From an uncultured Actinobaculum sp. (lineage in GTDB: Bacteria; Actinomycetota; Actinomycetes; Actinomycetales; Actinomycetaceae): a stretch of 64,000 nucleotides of DNA. Under the pieces are notes generated by a model, which saw only the letters and a program-made list of their open reading frames with translations, did not search any database and was not told where the DNA came from. Of the stretch, positions 53,716 through 62,436 are shown piece by piece; the stretch's first letter is position 1, and each line of letters opens with the position of its first letter. The position numbers were made by a program, and so were the translations under genes. The stretch spans positions 84,527 through 148,526 of the forward strand of contig CALIHR010000052.1 of NCBI GenBank assembly GCA_938020505.1. Reading direction: 5' to 3'.

Positions 53716-54911
53716 GCCTCAAGGATACGGAAGTCGGGCCTCTTGAAGGCCCCGCCGAGCGCATACACACCGAGCGAAACGGCGTAGGCAATGACGGTGA
53801 ACACTGCGACTCCGCTGTATCCGGTGAACCTGGACAGCAGATGGCCTCCGATCGCCCCGCCGACGGTGGCGCCCGCGTACATGGCGGCGCTCGCCAGCGA
53901 CGACACCGTGCCTCGGGCCAGGTCGGTATGGCTCTGAAGCTCGCTCATGAGCACGGGGAACAGGAAACCGCCGACGAGCATCGCCACGGCCAGGACGATT
54001 ACGGCGACCCGCATACTGGAGACGAAAGCAGTGCCGAGGTAAATGGCGCCGAGGGCGACAATCCCAAACAAAAGCGAACGCCGTTCCCCGAGGCGTGCAA
54101 CGAGCCGCGACCCCGTCAAGGAGCCGATGGCGTTGCCGAAGCCGATGACGATCATCGCCGTGCCGATCGCGTTCTGATCGGCGCCGAAGCCCTTTGCCAG
54201 CCACGATCCGATGAAAGACAGGGCGGTGAAGTTGCCGGTCTGGAAGAGCAAGTACGCAATCAGCGACAGCAGAAGAGGGCGCGAACGGGCGACGTGTGCG
54301 TAAGGCGCAAAGAGCCGGCCGCCGGAGGCCGCGGGCGCCACATTCGGGAAACCCTTGTAGAGAATAACCCACAGCACGGCGCCGGAGGCGGCGATCACGA
54401 AGAACGGAATGCGCCATCCCATTGAGGACAAGAAGGAAGCGATCGGGATGCCCGCCACTTGGGCGATCGCAAGCCCCGCCGTCGCATACCCCATGGTTTT
54501 GACAATTGCCTTTGGCGGCACGGTCACCGGGATCGACGCCCAGATCTGCGGTGCGACGAAGGCGGCCGCAACGCCCGCAAGCGAGCGCGTGGTGAAAAGC
54601 GACCAAAAGCTCCACGTGCAACCGCAAGCCGCAGTGAACACGCCGAATCCGACCAGCCCGGCAAGCAGAACCTTGCGGCGGTCAAGCCGGTCAGAGACGG
54701 GGCCCGCAACAAGAGCGAACAGAGCGTAGCCGAGAGCATAGGCTGAAACGAGCCAGCCGGAACGAGACACGCTCACCCCGAATTCCCGTTGAAGCAAGGG
54801 GAGCAGCGGAGCCGTGAGGAACGTGTCCGTGCCGATGACGAATAAGGTGGAGAAGGAGAGCAGGCGCATCGTGGGTTCCGATGCGGGCGTGAACTGCGGA
54901 GAGACAGTCAT
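53712..54911 (-). CDS. MFS exporter
   Basis: A major-facilitator protein of 399 residues, 12 predicted helices, ATG 54911 behind GAAAGG. The cytosolic motif A appears as GPVSDRLDRRKVLLAG, and TRSLAGVAAAFVAPQIWASI and SLTGSRLVARLGERRSLLFG fit the DHA1-type drug-efflux group. The substrate is unknown. It is divergent from an ArsR-type regulator across 323 bp, which may control it. Confidence 0.9.
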   Translation of the reverse strand: MTVSPQFTPASEPTMRLLSFSTLFVIGTDTFLTAPLLPLLQREFGVSVSRSGWLVSAYALGYALFALVAGPVSDRLDRRKVLLAGLVGFGVFTAACGCTWSFWSLFTTRSLAGVAAAFVAPQIWASIPVTVPPKAIVKTMGYATAGLAIAQVAGIPIASFLSSMGWRIPFFVIAASGAVLWVILYKGFPNVAPAASGGRLFAPYAHVARSRPLLLSLIAYLLFQTGNFTALSFIGSWLAKGFGADQNAIGTAMIVIGFGNAIGSLTGSRLVARLGERRSLLFGIVALGAIYLGTAFVSSMRVAVIVLAVAMLVGGFLFPVLMSELQSHTDLARGTVSSLASAAMYAGATVGGAIGGHLLSRFTGYSGVAVFTVIAYAVSLGVYALGGAFKRPDFRILEA

Positions 54912-55234
54912 GATTGCACCTTTCAGGCTGCCCCGCAAACCGTGACGAGACGGCGGAACGCATCCCCAAGGGCGAGCCAAACTTGCGGATCGGAAGATTG
55001 GAGTCGCCGACGCATGACGACGGCGCCGCCATTCTTCATTTCGAAATTTCTCGAAATAATGATCCGTCCATGCTTTCGCGGCTGTCAAGGGCAAACTCGT
55101 CACCTACCGTCAAGGGCAAACTCACGTTAGTCGTCCACGGCAAGCCCCGCCCATCGTTCAAGCCCTGCCATCGAGGGAAGGCACACCGCATCTGCGACGG
55201 TAGACTCGAGCCGAAGTCGACGAAAGGTCCAGCA

Positions 55235-55591
55235 GTGGGGAAAGAAAGGCTGCGTCATCCGGCTCGTGACGCCATCAAGCTTGACGGCGTCCTAAGTGCG
55301 CTGTCCGACCCGATCCGCCGAGACATCCTTCGGAAGATCGCATCCAACGGCCCTCAAGTTTGCGGTGACTTCGACTACGACGTCGCGCCGTCGACCATGT
55401 CCTATCACTGCAAAGTGCTCCGAGAGTCCGGGCTCGTGCACACCGAGGCGATCGGCAAGCACCGTCAACTCACACGCCGCGACGAGGCCATCGAAGCCCT
55501 CTTCCCCGGCCTTCTCGAGTCGGTGGGGCTGCCTCCCGGCCAGGGGCGGTGGCCAGAGGACGCAGGGCGCCAAGAAGGCGCTGAGCCCTAA
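55235..55591 (+). CDS. ArsR-family transcriptional regulator
   Basis: A 118-residue winged-helix protein. The start is taken as GTG 55235 behind GAAAGG, since the in-frame sequence before it lacks domain structure. The HTH reads KLDGVLSALSDPIRRDILRKIASNG, then CGDFDYDVAPSTMSYHCKVLRESGLVHTEAIGKHRQLT, all typical ArsR features. Metal-binding ELCVCDL is absent, so a non-metal cue is likely. Its divergent partner, the MFS exporter, is the likely target. Confidence 0.85.
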   Translation: MGKERLRHPARDAIKLDGVLSALSDPIRRDILRKIASNGPQVCGDFDYDVAPSTMSYHCKVLRESGLVHTEAIGKHRQLTRRDEAIEALFPGLLESVGLPPGQGRWPEDAGRQEGAEP

Positions 55592-55897
55592 AAGCGCCGC
55601 GCCCATAGCGCGCGGGACGCGCTGAGTCACAAATTCCGGCGGCGCCCAGGACACGCTGAGCCACAAGAGTCCAATTGACGATGTCCGCCCCTCCTTCCAA
55701 AACACGAGCTCATCCACCTCGCGCGGACAGAAACACCCAGAGAACCGGCAGACCAGTCGGCAGGCCGACGGCAATCAAAGAGACCGAAAGAACTAAGCAG
55801 ACCGAAGAAATCCGGAAAGCTCCGGGTGGCGCAGGAAAGCCGGGATCCTCCGCGGACGGATCCACACCGGCGCGCCAACGATGGCAAAATTGCCTCT
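55592..55897. other. Intergenic region upstream of ilvA
   Basis: A 6-bp hairpin straddles the ArsR stop (GGCGCT 55577-55582 with AGCGCC 55592-55597). Two copies of a CGCTGAGYCACAA-type unit follow (about 55617-55670). No gene is evident. Confidence 0.5.
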
Positions 55898-57193
55898 ATG
55901 GACAATCAGCTTCCCGTCGGAGCCGACCAGACCCCTACCGGTGTCGGCCAGCTTCCCACCGGAGTCGATGTGGTGGTCGCCGCCCAGACCCTCGGTTCGA
56001 CGATCCGCCGCACTCCGCTCGATATGTCGCTTCGCCTTTCAGGCATTCGCAATCAGGACATTCTGCTCAAACGCGAGGACATCCAGGTGGGCCGCTCCTA
56101 CAAGGCTCGCGGCGCGTACAACTTCATTTCGAGCCTGAGCGCGGAGGAGCGCGAAGCGGGCGTTGTGTGCGCATCGGCAGGAAACCACGCCCAGGGCGTG
56201 GCCTTCGCGTGCAGGCAGCTGAAGATTCACGCCAAGGTCTTCCTGCCGTCCACGACCCCGCGGCAGAAGCGGGCTCGCATCGCGGACATCGGGGGACGTT
56301 GGATCGAACAGGTCATCGTGGGCGCGACCTTCGACGAGGCCTCCGCGGCGGCGCAAAAGTACGCGCGCGAGCACAGCGCCACCTACGTCCACCCTTTTGA
56401 CGACCCGCGTACGATCGCCGGCCAAGGAACCGTGGTCAAGGAGATTTTCGAGCAGGCGTCCACGCCTCCGGCGGCCGTGGTCGTTCCCGTGGGCGGCGGC
56501 GGCCTCCTGGCGGGAACCGCGATCTGGCTGCACACGTTCCACCCCGAGGTGAAGGTCATCGGCGTCGAACCGGAGGGCGCGCCTTCGATGCGCGCGGCCC
56601 TCGACGCAGGTCATCCGGTCACCCTGCCCCACATCGACGGCTTCGCCGACGGCACGGCGGTGGCCCGAGCCGGAGACATCACCTTCGAGATCGCGCGCCA
56701 GTTCGTCGACGAGGTCGTCGTCGTCCCGGAAGGCGCCCTGTGCACCGAGATGCTCGAGCTCTACCAGGTCGAGGGCATCATCGCCGAACCGTCCGGGGCG
56801 TTGGCAAGCGCCGCCGTCGCCCGCTTCCTCCCCGACCTTCCCGACGGCCCGGTTGCCTGCGTGGTCTCGGGCGGAAACAACGACGTCTCGCGCTACGCCG
56901 ACATCGTGGAACGCTCGAGCGTCTATGAGGGGCTGCGCCACTATTTCCTCGTCACCTTCCCCCAGAAGCCCGGGGCGCTTCGCCATTTCCTCGACGGCGT
57001 GCTGACCGACGGCGAGGACATCGTGCTTTTCGAGTTCACGAAGAAAAACAACCGCGAGACCGCGCCCGCCCTCGTCGGCATTGAAATCCAAGAGCCGGAG
57101 CGGATCGGCGAACTTCTGGCCCGCATGGAGGAATCCCCTCTGAGCATCGAAAAGCTCGAGCCGGATTCCCCGGTGTTCTCGTTCCTCCTCTAG
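55898..57193 (+). CDS. ilvA: Threonine ammonia-lyase (dehydratase) with ACT domain
   Basis: A PLP enzyme that converts threonine to 2-oxobutyrate, the first step of isoleucine synthesis (or catabolism). It has 431 residues; the PLP lysine is in GRSYKARGAYN, with ASAGNHAQGVAFACR, PVGGGGLLAGTAIW and SGGNNDVSRY as phosphate/PLP sites. A C-terminal ACT-like domain (HYFLVTFPQKPGALRHFLDGVL) suggests allosteric control. ATG 55898 has no clear ribosome site but follows CAAAAT by seven bases, so a leaderless start is possible. Confidence 0.94.
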   Translation: MDNQLPVGADQTPTGVGQLPTGVDVVVAAQTLGSTIRRTPLDMSLRLSGIRNQDILLKREDIQVGRSYKARGAYNFISSLSAEEREAGVVCASAGNHAQGVAFACRQLKIHAKVFLPSTTPRQKRARIADIGGRWIEQVIVGATFDEASAAAQKYAREHSATYVHPFDDPRTIAGQGTVVKEIFEQASTPPAAVVVPVGGGGLLAGTAIWLHTFHPEVKVIGVEPEGAPSMRAALDAGHPVTLPHIDGFADGTAVARAGDITFEIARQFVDEVVVVPEGALCTEMLELYQVEGIIAEPSGALASAAVARFLPDLPDGPVACVVSGGNNDVSRYADIVERSSVYEGLRHYFLVTFPQKPGALRHFLDGVLTDGEDIVLFEFTKKNNRETAPALVGIEIQEPERIGELLARMEESPLSIEKLEPDSPVFSFLL

Positions 57194-57397
57194 TGCGCCC
57201 CCGCGCCGGACAGGCCGCCGCCAAGGCCCTTCGGTCGCGCCGACGCCCGCTTGGCCGGCCTGGGTCGCCGTCCGATCGGAAGTCCGCTTCGGCCTCTCCC
57301 GCCCAACCCCACGCGGTCGCCGCCGTTTGCCTTCCCCGGCGGCGCGCCACTCTCAAACAGCGTAAACTACGACGGAAAAGACAAAGGAAGGACTCCC

Positions 57398-58003
57398 ATG
57401 AGCCTGAAGAAATTCGTCGCCAAAACGTATATGCGCTTCTCGCGCTGGACGTGCGTCACCGATCCGCTTCCCGAGAAGGTCGTTCTCATCGGCGCTCCGC
57501 ACACGTCGAATTGGGACGGATTTTTCATGGTCATGGCATTTTGGTCGATCGACCGGGACTACAAGTTTCTGGTCAAAGAGTCGCTCGTGAAAAATCCTTT
57601 CACGCGCCCCCTGATCAAGCTCGCACACGGAATAGCGGTCAATCGCTCGTCAAGCAACGGAATCGTCGGCTCGATCGTCGAGGAGGCGAAGAACAGCGAC
57701 GAATTCGCCCTCGTCATCGCCCCAAAGGGAACGCGCGCCAATCGTGAATATTGGAAGTCCGGTTTTTACCGCATCTGCCTTGAAACGGGCCTTCCGCTTC
57801 AGCTGGGCTTCGTGGACAGACAACGGAAAGAGTACGGCTGGCGTCACAACATCGCTTTGACGGGCGACGTCAAAGCCGACATGGAGAAAATCCGGTCCTT
57901 CTACGAAGGCAAACTCGGCAAACGGCCGCAGTACAGCAACGTTCCCAGGCTTCGGGCCGAGGACGACGCCGAAGCGCGCGCGCACCTGCTGGGCGAGATG
58001 TAG
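57398..58003 (+). CDS. PlsC-like acyltransferase
   Basis: A 201-residue membrane-associated acyltransferase. ATG 57398 follows AAGGAAGG. The acyltransferase HX4D motif is HTSNWD, then a basic FLVKESLVKNPFTRPLIKLAHGIAVNRSSSNG and the APKGTRANREYWKSGFYRICLETGLPLQLGFV block (pieces), matching 1-acyl-glycerol-phosphate acyltransferase-type enzymes. It lacks long membrane helices and is shorter than the typical PlsC. Its role in lipid synthesis is inferred. Confidence 0.83.
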   Translation: MSLKKFVAKTYMRFSRWTCVTDPLPEKVVLIGAPHTSNWDGFFMVMAFWSIDRDYKFLVKESLVKNPFTRPLIKLAHGIAVNRSSSNGIVGSIVEEAKNSDEFALVIAPKGTRANREYWKSGFYRICLETGLPLQLGFVDRQRKEYGWRHNIALTGDVKADMEKIRSFYEGKLGKRPQYSNVPRLRAEDDAEARAHLLGEM

Positions 58004-58413
58004 GGGCGTTCGAAGAAGAGGGCTCGAGCACCGCGCTAACTGTCAGTTTCGCGCAGTGCCAAGCCTCAATCCTTGCCACCGGCTCGCGGTTGCCGCATCG
58101 CCGTTGACTCACTCCGAGACGTCTGGAGAACGGACGTCCCGAGTCCATTATCTGATACGCGGGAGCGACGCACAAGGCTTCGCGAGCGCGCACATTGAGC
58201 CGTTCCGCACTATGCGGGCGTACCGGCGTCGATCTTGCGGATCGCGCAAGTCCTTGTCATCGCGCTGCACCTGTGCGAGCGTCGCTCGGTTCCGGCGATG
58301 CGCCTAGCCTCCACTGCATATCGCGCTGTACCCGCGCCGCGGGCGTCGCCTCATTTGGGCGGTGCGCCGCACCTAGCGGGCAACGCTGCCCGGCACGCGG
58401 CCCCGTTCCTCAC
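58004..58413. other. Intergenic region, no gene recognised
   Basis: About 410 bp with no supported frame. It is less structured than other gaps and leads into the TetR promoter. Confidence 0.55.
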
Positions 58414-58448
58414 TTGCAGATTTAGGTTAAAGCAATTAACCTATTGCC
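58414..58448 (+). promoter_or_regulatory. Promoter with TetR operator, leaderless start
   Basis: TTGCAG (58414-58419), 17 bp and TAACCT (58437-58442) form a promoter. Within it TAGGTTAA-AGCAA-TTAACCTA (58423-58443) is a perfect 8-bp inverted repeat. The ATG of the TetR gene lies six bases after the -10, so the transcript should start at the start codon itself. Binding by the encoded regulator would shut off its own promoter. Confidence 0.78.
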
Positions 58449-59237
58449 ATGGCGACATTCATTTCTACTAATTCGCGGGCCGCGTCGGCGAAACAGGAGA
58501 GGCTCGCGGAACCAAGCGCGCGGTCGACACGCGGCAAGGCCGGCGACAAGCGGCGGACGGACACCCGAGCCCGCCTGGCGGCGGCAACCGTCGAAATCAT
58601 CGACGCCTCGGGCTGGCCCTCGGTGACTCTGGCGGCCGTCGCGAAAGCGTGCTCGATCTCGACTCCTGCGATGTATAAGCATTTTCCGGACAAGGCGGCT
58701 CTTTTCGAGGCCGCGCAGGAGGAAATGTCCGGCAGGCTCGGCGCGCTCGCGGATGCGGCCGCCCACGAGAGCCCCGTCGATTCAATCTTCGACGTCGGCG
58801 AACGCCTCATCGCATATTCCGAAGAGCACCCCAACCTCCTCGAATTCGCGTTTTTCGGCCCGTCGAGCAACAACACGTCCGCCGTCGACGCCGGGGCGGG
58901 GGCACGCTGGGAGCTGCTTGCCTTCGTCCACCGTGAGATCGGGCGGTTCGTCGAGTCCCAGGCCCTGCCCCCGTGGCGCAACGCCGACGAAGCCGGGCGC
59001 GACCTGTTTGTGAGCCTATGGTCTTTCATTCAGGGCTACTCGAAGCTCGTGACGTCCGGAACGGTTCGCCATCGGAGCGCCTTTCTGAAAGCGGCGTTGA
59101 GATCCGTGCTGTCAATTACGACGGCGCAGACCTCGGTCGAAGAGCCCCGAGGCCCAGCGGAAACGGCGCAAGCAGCCCATGTCGAAGCGGCGCAAGCGGC
59201 CCGCGCGGAAGGGGGAGATTGCGCCGACAAGAAATGA
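58449..59237 (+). CDS. TetR-family regulator
   Basis: A 262-residue regulator. After a basic, disordered N-terminus comes the HTH (RLAAATVEIIDASGWPSVTLAAVAKACSISTPAMYKHFPDKAALFEAA, in pieces), then the ligand domain WELLAFVHREIGRFVE and LFVSLWSFIQGYSKLVTSG. A low-complexity tail (ETAQAAHVEAAQAARAE) ends it. It precedes the NAD(P)H oxidoreductase gene by about 210 bp in the same direction and likely regulates it together with itself. Confidence 0.88.
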   Translation: MATFISTNSRAASAKQERLAEPSARSTRGKAGDKRRTDTRARLAAATVEIIDASGWPSVTLAAVAKACSISTPAMYKHFPDKAALFEAAQEEMSGRLGALADAAAHESPVDSIFDVGERLIAYSEEHPNLLEFAFFGPSSNNTSAVDAGAGARWELLAFVHREIGRFVESQALPPWRNADEAGRDLFVSLWSFIQGYSKLVTSGTVRHRSAFLKAALRSVLSITTAQTSVEEPRGPAETAQAAHVEAAQAARAEGGDCADKK

Positions 59238-59251
59238 GCAAGTACCGGAAA

Positions 59252-59370
59252 CAACCGAATGCCAACCCAGCAACCAAATCAACCCAGCAACCAAATCAAC
59301 CCAGCAACCAAATCAACCCAGCAACCAAATCAACCCGGCAACCGAATGCCAACCCAGCAACCGAATCCGA
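59252..59370 (+). repeat. Tandem 17-bp repeat array
   Basis: Four units CAACCAAATCAACCCAG (59271-59338, the last with CGG) are flanked on each side by a 19-bp variant CAACCGAATGCCAACCCAG (59252-59270 and 59339-59357), and then a partial unit. The strand has almost no G. It lies between the TetR gene and its neighbour and could affect their coupling. Confidence 0.9.
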
Positions 59371-59450
59371 TGCGGACAGGCCGGCACGCAAAACAACATG
59401 GAGCAATGCGTTGCAAGCCGATCTGCACGGAGGCATAGGAAGGAAGAACA

Positions 59451-60041
59451 ATGCCTCACACCCTCGTCGTTTACGGCCACCCGTACGATAAATCCTTCAA
59501 TCACGCGATTCTCGAGGAGATCACGGCCGGCCTCGGCAAGGCGGGCAAGAAATACAAGGTGATCGACTTGCACGCCGACGGCTTCGATCCAAACTACTCG
59601 ACCGAGGAGCTGTCCCTTTACAAGAGCGGCGAAACGGCCGATCCGCTTGTCACCGCGTACCAGAAACTGGTCGACGAGGCGGACTCCCTCATCGTCCTGT
59701 CCCCGATTTGGTGGTCCTATTTGACGCCCAATGTCAAAGGGTTCTTCGACAAGGTCATGAAGAAGCCGTGGGCCTACATCGACACCAAGACCGGGCTGAA
59801 GGGCAAACTCCAGCACATCGGCAAATCGTGGGTCGTCACCACCGCCATCGCGCCGAAATGGTACCTGCGGCTGTTCGCGGGCAACCCGATCAAAGGGACG
59901 TTTATTTCCACGGTCATGAAGTCCCTCGGATTGCGCAACGTCCGCTGGACCCATTTCGGCCAGGTCAATAAGCAGGGCGGCGAACGCCACGAGAAGTTTC
60001 TGCGCAAAATCCGCGAGCAAGCCGAGAGATTCGGCAGATGA
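59451..60041 (+). CDS. NAD(P)H-dependent oxidoreductase (flavodoxin-like/NQO type)
   Basis: A 196-residue flavoprotein. The N-terminal LVVYGHPYDKSFNHAILEEI holds the FMN/FAD-phosphate loop region of the MdaB/NQO1 family, and SLIVLSPIWWSYLTPNVKGFFDKVM the flavin ring contact. It continues with LKGKLQHIGKSWVVTTAIAP. Reduction of quinones or nitro compounds is the usual role. An AGGAAGG-type site precedes the ATG. It is under the same TetR cluster. Confidence 0.88.
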   Translation: MPHTLVVYGHPYDKSFNHAILEEITAGLGKAGKKYKVIDLHADGFDPNYSTEELSLYKSGETADPLVTAYQKLVDEADSLIVLSPIWWSYLTPNVKGFFDKVMKKPWAYIDTKTGLKGKLQHIGKSWVVTTAIAPKWYLRLFAGNPIKGTFISTVMKSLGLRNVRWTHFGQVNKQGGERHEKFLRKIREQAERFGR

Positions 60042-60096
60042 GAGGCGGGGCGATTCGCGGCCAAGCGGGGCCCCTGCCGGCAAGCAAGGCCAAGGC

Positions 60097-61083
60097 TCAG
60101 CGCGCCCGCCGGACAACCGCTCGGGCGAGGAGGTCGAGGCCTCGTTCCGCCTGAGCGGTTCCGGGAGAGAGGTTGACGAGCATGACCTCGTCGGCGCCCG
60201 TCGTCGCCTCGAATCCGTCGAGGAACCGCTTGGCGTCCTCGCCGACGCCGACGGCCGTATACTTCAGCATCCCAACGATCTGGTCGGCTCTGCCAGACGC
60301 GATGTAGGCGTCTAGATCGGCGTCGGAAATCTCGTCGGCGCCCTTGGCGAACATTCTCACGCGACGCCGGAGGACCTCGGCGTGCTGAACTTTCGCGGCC
60401 TCCTCCTCGTCCGCCACGATGAAGTTCGCGGCGGCGATCACGTAGGGTTCCGCGCACTGCTCACTGGGCCGGAAATGGGCGCGGTAGACGTTGATCGCCT
60501 GCTCCAGCATTTCGGGCGCGAAATGGGACGCGAAGGCATACGGCAAGCCGAGCGCAGCGGCCAGCTGCGCGCCGAAAAGCGAGGACCCGAGGATGTAGAG
60601 CGGCACCTTGGACCCCCGCCCGGGGTTGGCGTTCACGCCCGGTGTGACGGTCGCGTCGGCGAGGTAGCCCCGCAGCTCGGCGACGTCGTCGGGGAAACTC
60701 TCGGCGGCGTTCGGATCCCTTCTCAAAGCGCGCAGCGTCCGCGGGTCGGTGCCCGGCGCCCTGCCCAGGCCCAGGCCGATGCGGCCGGGATAGAGGGCTT
60801 CGAGGGTGCCGAATTGCTCGGCGACGACGAGCGGGGCGTGATTGGGAAGCATCACGCCGCCTGCGCCTAGCTTGATCTTCGAGGTTCGCGCAGCCACATG
60901 GGAAATGAGCACGGCCGGAGCGGAGGAGGCGATAGTCGGCATGTTGTGATGCTCGGCGTACCAGATGCGCTCGAAGCCGAGGCGCTCTGCCCGCTGCGCC
61001 AAAAGAACGGATCGGGTGAAGGCGTCCGAAGGGGTTTCGCTCGGCCCGACGAAGGCCAGATCGAGGAGGGAGTAAACAGTCAT
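60097..61083 (-). CDS. LLM-class flavin-dependent oxidoreductase
   Basis: A luciferase-like monooxygenase of 328 residues. Blocks are RIWYAEHHNMPTIASSAPAVLISHVAART, IKLGAGGVMLPNHAPLVVAEQFGTLEALYPGRIGLGLGRAPGTD (in pieces) and LYILGSSLFGAQLAAALGLPYAFASHF, which fit the FMN-dependent alkanal-monooxygenase-like group. The substrate is unknown. It converges with the NAD(P)H oxidoreductase gene, 55 bp apart, and lies upstream of tatC on the opposite side. Confidence 0.9.
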   Translation of the reverse strand: MTVYSLLDLAFVGPSETPSDAFTRSVLLAQRAERLGFERIWYAEHHNMPTIASSAPAVLISHVAARTSKIKLGAGGVMLPNHAPLVVAEQFGTLEALYPGRIGLGLGRAPGTDPRTLRALRRDPNAAESFPDDVAELRGYLADATVTPGVNANPGRGSKVPLYILGSSLFGAQLAAALGLPYAFASHFAPEMLEQAINVYRAHFRPSEQCAEPYVIAAANFIVADEEEAAKVQHAEVLRRRVRMFAKGADEISDADLDAYIASGRADQIVGMLKYTAVGVGEDAKRFLDGFEATTGADEVMLVNLSPGTAQAERGLDLLARAVVRRAR

Positions 61084-61135
61084 CGCGGTCCTTGCGTCGC
61101 AGTGTCGTTGGAAGTCCTTGTGTCTGCGCTTTATT

Positions 61136-62074
61136 TTATTCGCGGGCGTGTTCGCCGGTAAGGCCGGTTCGCTCTCCGCTTCGGCGACGCGCCCGAATTC
61201 TCTCGTTGACCCAGGAGACGAGAACCGCGCCCAGGTAGAGCGCGATGAGGATGAAGGCCTGGACCGTCATCGGCCACGGGCTGGGCAGGGGGTTGGCGAT
61301 CGCGGCGAAGACGAAGGCGAGAACAACCGCCCAGCGCCACGCGCCGAGCATGCGCCGCGCGCTGAGGAGCCCGAGGAAGTTCAGCGCCGTCAACACTTCG
61401 GGAACGAGAAAAGAAATTCCGAAAGCGAGGACAAGCCGAGTGTAGAACGTCACGTAGGACCCGGCTTCAAGCAGCGAATAGCTTCCCTCGGGGACGAAGC
61501 TTTGGAGAATTCTGACGGCGTGGGGCGCCATCCGCACCGCGCTGAAAGCCCCCGCGGCGAAGAGCGCGACGCCCACGCACCCGAAGGCCGCGCCGTACGC
61601 CTTTTCGTTGCGTTTGAGGCCGGGGCCGATGTACGCGCCGATCTGATAGATCCACCAGGGGCTCGAAACGATCGCGCCGATCCACAAAGACAGGCGCATT
61701 TTCAGGTCGAATCCCGCTCCGATCGTCTGGAAGTTGATCTGCGTGCGGGAGTCCTTCAGCGCGGTCAGCGGCTCGACGATGAAATCGAGCACCGGTTCAT
61801 AGAGGAACCAGCCGACGACGGCGCCGACGCACACGCCGGCGAGCGACCGGATGAAGCGCGAGCGCAGTTCGCTCAGGTGGCTGGCGAGGCTCATCCTGCC
61901 CTCGGGATTGCGCCGTCGGCCCCTCGAATAGCGCCGTCGGCCTCCCAGAAGGCGGAGCCTGCCGCTCGTGCCAGCCGCCCGCGCCCTCGTTGCACGCGGC
62001 TTTTTCGAGAGCAGCTTTTTCGTCCGCGGCCTTTTTGAGCGCGGCTCTTTCGCGCGGGCTCCGTCTGCCGTCAC
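61136..62074 (-). CDS. tatC: Sec-independent translocase subunit TatC
   Basis: A core of the Tat export system for folded proteins. Six hydrophobic helices; family blocks are MSLASHLSELRSRF, VGWFLYEPVLDFIVEPL, SSPWWIYQIGAYIGPGL, YTRLVLAFGISFLVPEVL and NPLPSPWPMTVQAFILIALYLG. About 60 very basic residues (RSKRPRTKKLLSKKPRATRAR) precede RNPEGRMSL; a shorter start at 61894 is possible. It follows tatA by 77 bp in the operon. Confidence 0.93.
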   Translation of the reverse strand: MTADGARAKEPRSKRPRTKKLLSKKPRATRARAAGTSGRLRLLGGRRRYSRGRRRNPEGRMSLASHLSELRSRFIRSLAGVCVGAVVGWFLYEPVLDFIVEPLTALKDSRTQINFQTIGAGFDLKMRLSLWIGAIVSSPWWIYQIGAYIGPGLKRNEKAYGAAFGCVGVALFAAGAFSAVRMAPHAVRILQSFVPEGSYSLLEAGSYVTFYTRLVLAFGISFLVPEVLTALNFLGLLSARRMLGAWRWAVVLAFVFAAIANPLPSPWPMTVQAFILIALYLGAVLVSWVNERIRARRRSGERTGLTGEHARE

Positions 62075-62151
62075 GTCGCGCTTCCTTCTGCGCGGCTTCG
62101 CTCTGCCGTCACTTTTTGCGTCCCGCTATGCCTGGCACAAGGAACCCTGCG

Positions 62152-62436
62152 CTAAGCCCGCCCCGGTCCATCGGACGGATGGCCACTCTCCTCCGGCGGC
62201 TTTTGCTCGCCCGCCGAAACCTGGCCGTCCCGCGCAGCGTCCGAAGCCCGGCCGTCTCGCGCGGAGCCGGACGGCTTCGCAGCGGAGGCCGAATCCTCGT
62301 CGTCGTGGAATTCCCGCATCTCCTTCCGAAGCACCTTGAGCGACTGCCCAAAATACTTGGCGACGTCGGGCAGCTTCGAAGCGCCGAAGACCACCACGAG
62401 AACGATGACCAGAACAATGATGTGCGAGGGTTTCAC
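62152..62436 (-). CDS. tatA: Twin-arginine translocase subunit TatA
   Basis: A 94-residue protein. One N-terminal helix (HIIVLVIVLVVVFGASKLPDVAKYFGQSLKVLRKEM) with the FGASKLPDVAK hinge is diagnostic. A charged, disordered tail follows. The gene overlaps tatB by four bases and precedes tatC. Confidence 0.93.
   Translation of the reverse strand: MKPSHIIVLVIVLVVVFGASKLPDVAKYFGQSLKVLRKEMREFHDDEDSASAAKPSGSARDGRASDAARDGQVSAGEQKPPEESGHPSDGPGRA

Noticed and set aside
59252..59370. CRISPR array
   Set aside because: The units are 17 bp and contiguous, with no unique spacers, and no cas gene is near.
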